Source: Micromonospora antibiotica (GTDB taxonomy: Bacteria; Actinomycetota; Actinomycetes; Mycobacteriales; Micromonosporaceae). Taken from it: DNA of 64,000 nt. Position 1 is the first letter of the stretch; every line of letters starts with the position of its first letter. The position numbers and the translations under genes are program-made. The stretch spans positions 372,001 to 436,000 of the forward strand of contig NZ_JAGFWR010000003.1 in NCBI RefSeq assembly GCF_017599305.1, written 5' to 3'. This document shows, piece by piece, positions 61,501 through 64,000 of the stretch. Below the pieces are notes generated by a model, which saw only the letters and a list, made by a program, of their open reading frames with translations, made no database searches and had not been told where the DNA came from.

Positions 61501-63280
61501 CCACGGCGTCCGGCCCGATGACCGTCACCAGGTCGCCGGTGAGCAGCAGCAGGTTCGGCCACTGCCCGGTGAGCTGCACGTCCGTGGTCGACTCGGTGAG
61601 CCGTTCGGCGGCGGTGTCCAGGGCGGGCCAGCCGTACTCGTCGAGCAGGCCGGAGCGCAGCGTACGGCCGAGGACCGGGCCGAGGTCGTGGTCGACGAGC
61701 CGGCGTACCGCGTCGGGGTTGACGGCGAAGCCGGTCGGGCAGGCGACGGTGCCGACCCGGTCGAGGTGCTGGTCGAGCGTCGGCAACCCCTGCCGCCCGA
61801 CGGCGTCGGCGAGGGTGTCCAGCCAGCTGCGCAGGGCGGTCCGTAGGCCGGGCACCGCGACGATCTCCCGTACCCGGGGCGTCGGGTCGCGCTGGTCGCG
61901 CGCGCCGGTGCGCAGTCGCCGTTCGACGCCTTCGACGAGCACCGGCAGGAACCGGGGGTCGGCGGCCACGGCGACCAGGTCACGCCGGCCGTCGGTGTCG
62001 TCGGAGAACCAGAGTTCCAGCCGGTGCCGGACGTCGTCGGCCGGATCCGCGACGGGCACCCCCAGCGCCAGGCAGGTGTCGAGCAGGTCGAGGTCCACGG
62101 TGTCGTGGGCGCGGCAGAGAACGACCGGCACCCCGTCGGCCTTGAGCCGTCCCGCCATCCGGTCCACCAGGGCGAGCAGCCCCGGGTGCCGCTTGCGGAC
62201 CCGCCACGAGCGGCGTTCCCGGTGCTCGTCGAAGCGGCGCAGCCAGCCGGCGGGCCCGTCCGGCGACTCGGCCTCGGCGGGGACGCCGCCCGCCGGCCCG
62301 GTCAGCGCCTCGGTGGCGCCGGCCGACTCCAGCACCTCCAGCCAGACGTCGTCGCCGCAGTGCTGGGGGGTCAGGCCGAGCAGCCGGCCGCGCAGGGCGG
62401 GGTCGTTCGCGGCGAGCCGGGCCAACGACGCCCGGTAGGCGTTCCAGAACGCCTCCGGCGACCGGTTGAGCGCGGGCGCGGCCAGCAGTTCGCCGAGTAC
62501 CCGCTCGTCCTCGGCGGCCGGGTCGAGCCCGGCGGCGCGGGCCAGCCGGCGCAGGTCGGTGTGCATCGCCGCGTACGGGGGCAGGCCACCCAGGGTGCGC
62601 TCCACGCACAGCCGCAGGAACATCGCGTACGCGTCGGCGGCGGAACGCCGGGTCGCGAGGTCCCGGGCGTGACCGGAGAGCGCCTTCGCGGTCAGCGCCC
62701 CGGCCAGCGCGAACTCCAGGAACACGGCGTGCTGGCGGTCCTCGTCGATGGTCAGCCCGTAGGCGCGTTCGGCGTCGCGGGCCTTGCCGAACATGGTCGC
62801 CGCGTGGGTGACGCTGTCGGCGGCGAGGAACGCCCGACCGGCCTCCTCGTAGAACGTGGGCAGGAAGTGCGGCACCGACCGGGCCAGCCGCTCCCCGAGG
62901 GCGTTGAAGCCGTCCTTGGCCGGGCCGACCCGGGAGCGCGCCGTACGGGCCAGCCGCTCGATCTCCTTGACCAGAGCCAGGGCGTGGTGCCCGTTGGCCG
63001 GGTCGTGGACCAGCGCCCAGGCCGGGAAGCCGAGCGCCTGCTGGCGGACCACGCCGACCGGGGTCACCCGCTGCGGCCGGTCGAAGCCGAGGAACTCCAT
63101 GGACAGGTCCTCGGCCTCGCCCAGCGCCTCGCTGACCAGCCGGACCACGGTCCGTCCGGCGAGGACGGGGTGGGTGTACCGGCGGGCGGTCAGGGTGTCG
63201 GTGGTGTCGTCCTTGGCCACCACCGTGCCGACGGGCAGCACCGCGCCCGCCTCCAACAGGTCCATCGCGTCGATGCTCAC
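58532..63280 (-). CDS. Large unclassified protein of the MoxR-VWA operon
   Basis: A 1,582-residue soluble protein that I cannot place in a named family. The GTG at 63280 has GGAGGAGG upstream and overlaps the previous stop codon by GTGA. No signal peptide, membrane segment or NTPase motif is visible. The N-terminal third is helical and Ala/Leu/Arg-rich, like a repeat scaffold. The centre (about 620-800) is beta-rich with WRLVLRHVDGQLLVCWDRGRD and Gly/Trp motifs. The C-terminus (about 1480-1560; NVARWTGWKPARLKAARAEL then a basic KRPRAGRSLFLPGGW) looks like a winged helix, so nucleic-acid binding is possible. Its place between DUF4132 and MoxR implies a client or scaffold of the ATPase system. 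Confidence 0.75.
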   Translation of the reverse strand: MSIDAMDLLEAGAVLPVGTVVAKDDTTDTLTARRYTHPVLAGRTVVRLVSEALGEAEDLSMEFLGFDRPQRVTPVGVVRQQALGFPAWALVHDPANGHHALALVKEIERLARTARSRVGPAKDGFNALGERLARSVPHFLPTFYEEAGRAFLAADSVTHAATMFGKARDAERAYGLTIDEDRQHAVFLEFALAGALTAKALSGHARDLATRRSAADAYAMFLRLCVERTLGGLPPYAAMHTDLRRLARAAGLDPAAEDERVLGELLAAPALNRSPEAFWNAYRASLARLAANDPALRGRLLGLTPQHCGDDVWLEVLESAGATEALTGPAGGVPAEAESPDGPAGWLRRFDEHRERRSWRVRKRHPGLLALVDRMAGRLKADGVPVVLCRAHDTVDLDLLDTCLALGVPVADPADDVRHRLELWFSDDTDGRRDLVAVAADPRFLPVLVEGVERRLRTGARDQRDPTPRVREIVAVPGLRTALRSWLDTLADAVGRQGLPTLDQHLDRVGTVACPTGFAVNPDAVRRLVDHDLGPVLGRTLRSGLLDEYGWPALDTAAERLTESTTDVQLTGQWPNLLLLTGDLVTVIGPDAVEQEHLMRIPAGENRYRWRLVLRHVDGQLLVCWDRGRDRAAYWSGTPDDVFTLADDAFTTYPQLSLPLPGGGRTMGRRPLRVGDRAERTGGRVISDGTTYWLRAADHPLGWQEYDPTTGERGRFSRPTFFEDGTVDGRPLDAGASWLRPTESSDSPLGRADGLAGWRVRRGADGGWSGEAVNGRSFALPADASDGRLAAAVQFPGADTTFGLLHGGRGANGELLLCAEDGFLLGRYPAGGERSAFAAGSRLVPPAEYWHFLRPRDEAGSAALRGVTDAQAGALLAEAAGLDAAQVRALVGRHLPQLTAPALVAGVAGLVTRAAEQVTRLRTLAAVLDGEQDNALPAQEAPAGSPAVDRLLSEGLAGLIQYCYAAEDSSLRLISRAGAALTGTDPTPAARVQLDGDLDWFDLLGVLPAAMYRAVAPICLSEVREALLTLLEVCARSGLLAPGSRLRRVTLVADGNQPLDHVRGQVLTEAGRRLLVLAVDTDDRELDVLDWTPTGRFSAVSGFRITEERILPTGDVTPQRIDEFVRLARANEPMEWQPEWARTLSDAAGMSYAEAVLLLAGLPRLVWERAPAELLTVLELPDPAVPAAAARFWGTGGRGRQVFANLLGRLIPEDPARLWVDGPRQDLIVQEWVRRHGPRRPVSDELIVGVDKAGVTSPLPASTVLHWVANAATGRWLAGSDTGVDDDDALIALTRTLPWLAYHLAVDDPIRAALPVAADLARQRLADPGFTIFVGHVDGTKLPAFTAAFGLPVTTGPAGTEVGPVLIPPTDRWHRVRLYPSRLSGTDDPAVAVLRARLDHVNEQLLAALRALVGGQLTEVVSHVVPAMDDGFAQDPTRSAPELVATVATTLGLGADAAALYLQLLALPDPTDRNVARWTGWKPARLKAARAELAATGHVVVAKRPRAGRSLFLPGGWLALKAPLLPLERWKLPLLIGGEGGVTALGIVSPVAPAPRLFALAWARLRDGDAPRFDDLVTEGRR

Positions 63281-64000
63281 CGGTCCTCCTCCTGCTCTGC
63301 TGCCACGACCCGGCCGGCGTACAGCGCGGCGGCCATCCGGGTTCCCTCCGACCAGGCCACCGGGCCGACCGCGCCCAGCGGCAGGGCGGTGCCGTGCCGG
63401 TCGGTGAAGACGAGGTCACCGGTCTCGGTCTCGAAGTACGGGTCCTCCGCGCCGACCCACGACCGGGCCTCGACGGTGCGCCCGTCCTCGACGATCCGGC
63501 ACACCGCGTTGCCGCCGCGCACCGGGTAGCCGAGCTTCGTCGCGCGGGCCGTCAGGTGGCGCAGCTGGTCGTACCGGCCGCCGGCGTAGTCGCCGAACCG
63601 GGTCGCCGTCGCGTCGACCTGCGGCCCCCGCACCCAGGTCTGCCGGAAGAGCTGGTCGACGGACTGGCGGACCTGGAGTTCGGCGGCGAACTCCCGGAGG
63701 TCGTCGAGGTCGTCGAGGGTGACCGGGTGGGGGATGACGATCCGTCGGGCGGCCCGGCGGACGGAGTCACCGTCGAGGTCGACCAGCCCGACCTGACCGT
63801 CGCCGACCTCGCGGAGCAGACCCACGCCGTCCGGGTCCCGGTGGCCGTCGTCGTCGAGCACCACGACGACGAGGTCGGTCAGCGCGGTGCGCCACGCCTC
63901 GTCCGGCCACACCTCGGTCAGGACCGCGACCGGCACCGGCAGCGAACGCACCATCCAGCGTTCGATGTCCGTGCGGCACTGGCCCTCGTGCCGGGTCAGC
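63277..64000 (-). CDS. DUF4132 protein (YehI/MolR-like), C-terminal part only
   Basis: The last 240 residues of a protein whose frame runs open to the right edge; an internal ATG at 63954 is unlikely to be the start because coding sequence (DIERWMVRSLPVPV) continues upstream. ARRIVIPHPVTLDDLDDLREFAAEL, VDQLFRQTWVRGPQ and TKLGYPVRGGNAV match the C-terminal region of DUF4132 proteins. It overlaps the 1,582-residue gene by GTGA, so it is the upstream member of the operon. DUF4132 has no known activity. Confidence 0.8.
   Translation of the reverse strand, partial: LTRHEGQCRTDIERWMVRSLPVPVAVLTEVWPDEAWRTALTDLVVVVLDDDGHRDPDGVGLLREVGDGQVGLVDLDGDSVRRAARRIVIPHPVTLDDLDDLREFAAELQVRQSVDQLFRQTWVRGPQVDATATRFGDYAGGRYDQLRHLTARATKLGYPVRGGNAVCRIVEDGRTVEARSWVGAEDPYFETETGDLVFTDRHGTALPLGAVGPVAWSEGTRMAAALYAGRVVAAEQEEDR

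Overview
The window is very GC-rich, nearly fully coding DNA with strong third-position G/C bias. Its content (secreted CBM2- and CBM13-bearing glycosidases, LacI-family regulators, an NRPS locus, frequent GTG/TTG starts) points to a mycelial actinomycete, most likely Micromonospora or a close relative. That assignment is inference from gene content and base composition; there is no rRNA or other marker gene.

Positions 1-38,015 form a plant cell-wall and oligosaccharide utilisation island. It holds nine secreted or predicted glycoside hydrolases: GH43-CBM6-CBM2, GH127-ricin, CBM13-GH43, two GH27, CBM2-GH54, GH10-CBM2, CBM2-GH5-CBM_X2-CBM46, and a cytoplasmic GH32-like enzyme. There are also two paralogous CE1 esterases with CBM2. 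The substrates implied are arabinoxylan, arabinan, beta-glucan and alpha-galactosides or beta-L-arabinopyranosides. Sugar import is served by a ChvE/MmsA/MmsB-type importer (8,729-12,743), a CUT1-type importer operon that ends in a serine-hydrolase gene (13,407-17,723), and the 5' end of a third transporter at the left edge (1-330). Regulators are one GntR/FadR protein and four LacI proteins. Operator-like palindromes fall into several classes shared between distant genes: TGTGAGCGCTAACA (ChvE operon, GH27), an ACTGTGAGCGATAACATG promoter block (CBM13-GH43 and GH10), TGTTAACGNTAAC (GH43-CBM6 and CE1), GCTAAACYGATTTAG (CUT1 operon and GH32-like) and CGGAAACTTTCCG (GH5). Strong hairpins close most of the transcription units.

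Positions 38,098-51,913 are a small nonribosomal peptide locus. A tandem-condensation-domain protein is divergent from a tightly overlapping operon. The operon encodes C-A-T-TE fused to an MFS transporter, an acyl/aryl-AMP ligase, a C-A-T module and a free carrier protein. The likely logic is that the ligase loads the free carrier protein, the second synthetase adds one residue, and the TE-bearing synthetase adds Asp (read from its specificity code), releases the product through a thioesterase whose nucleophile is Cys rather than Ser, and may export it with its own MFS domain.

Positions 51,972-64,000 (minus strand) hold five genes joined by overlaps: DUF4132 protein (cut by the window edge), an unclassified 1,582-residue protein, a MoxR AAA+ ATPase, a DUF5682-VWA fusion and a SWIM zinc-finger protein. 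The set resembles the uncharacterised E. coli yehI-yehL-yehM-yehP-yehQ group, with the yehM- and yehP-like parts fused and a giant extra protein added. This is the best candidate here for an undescribed system.
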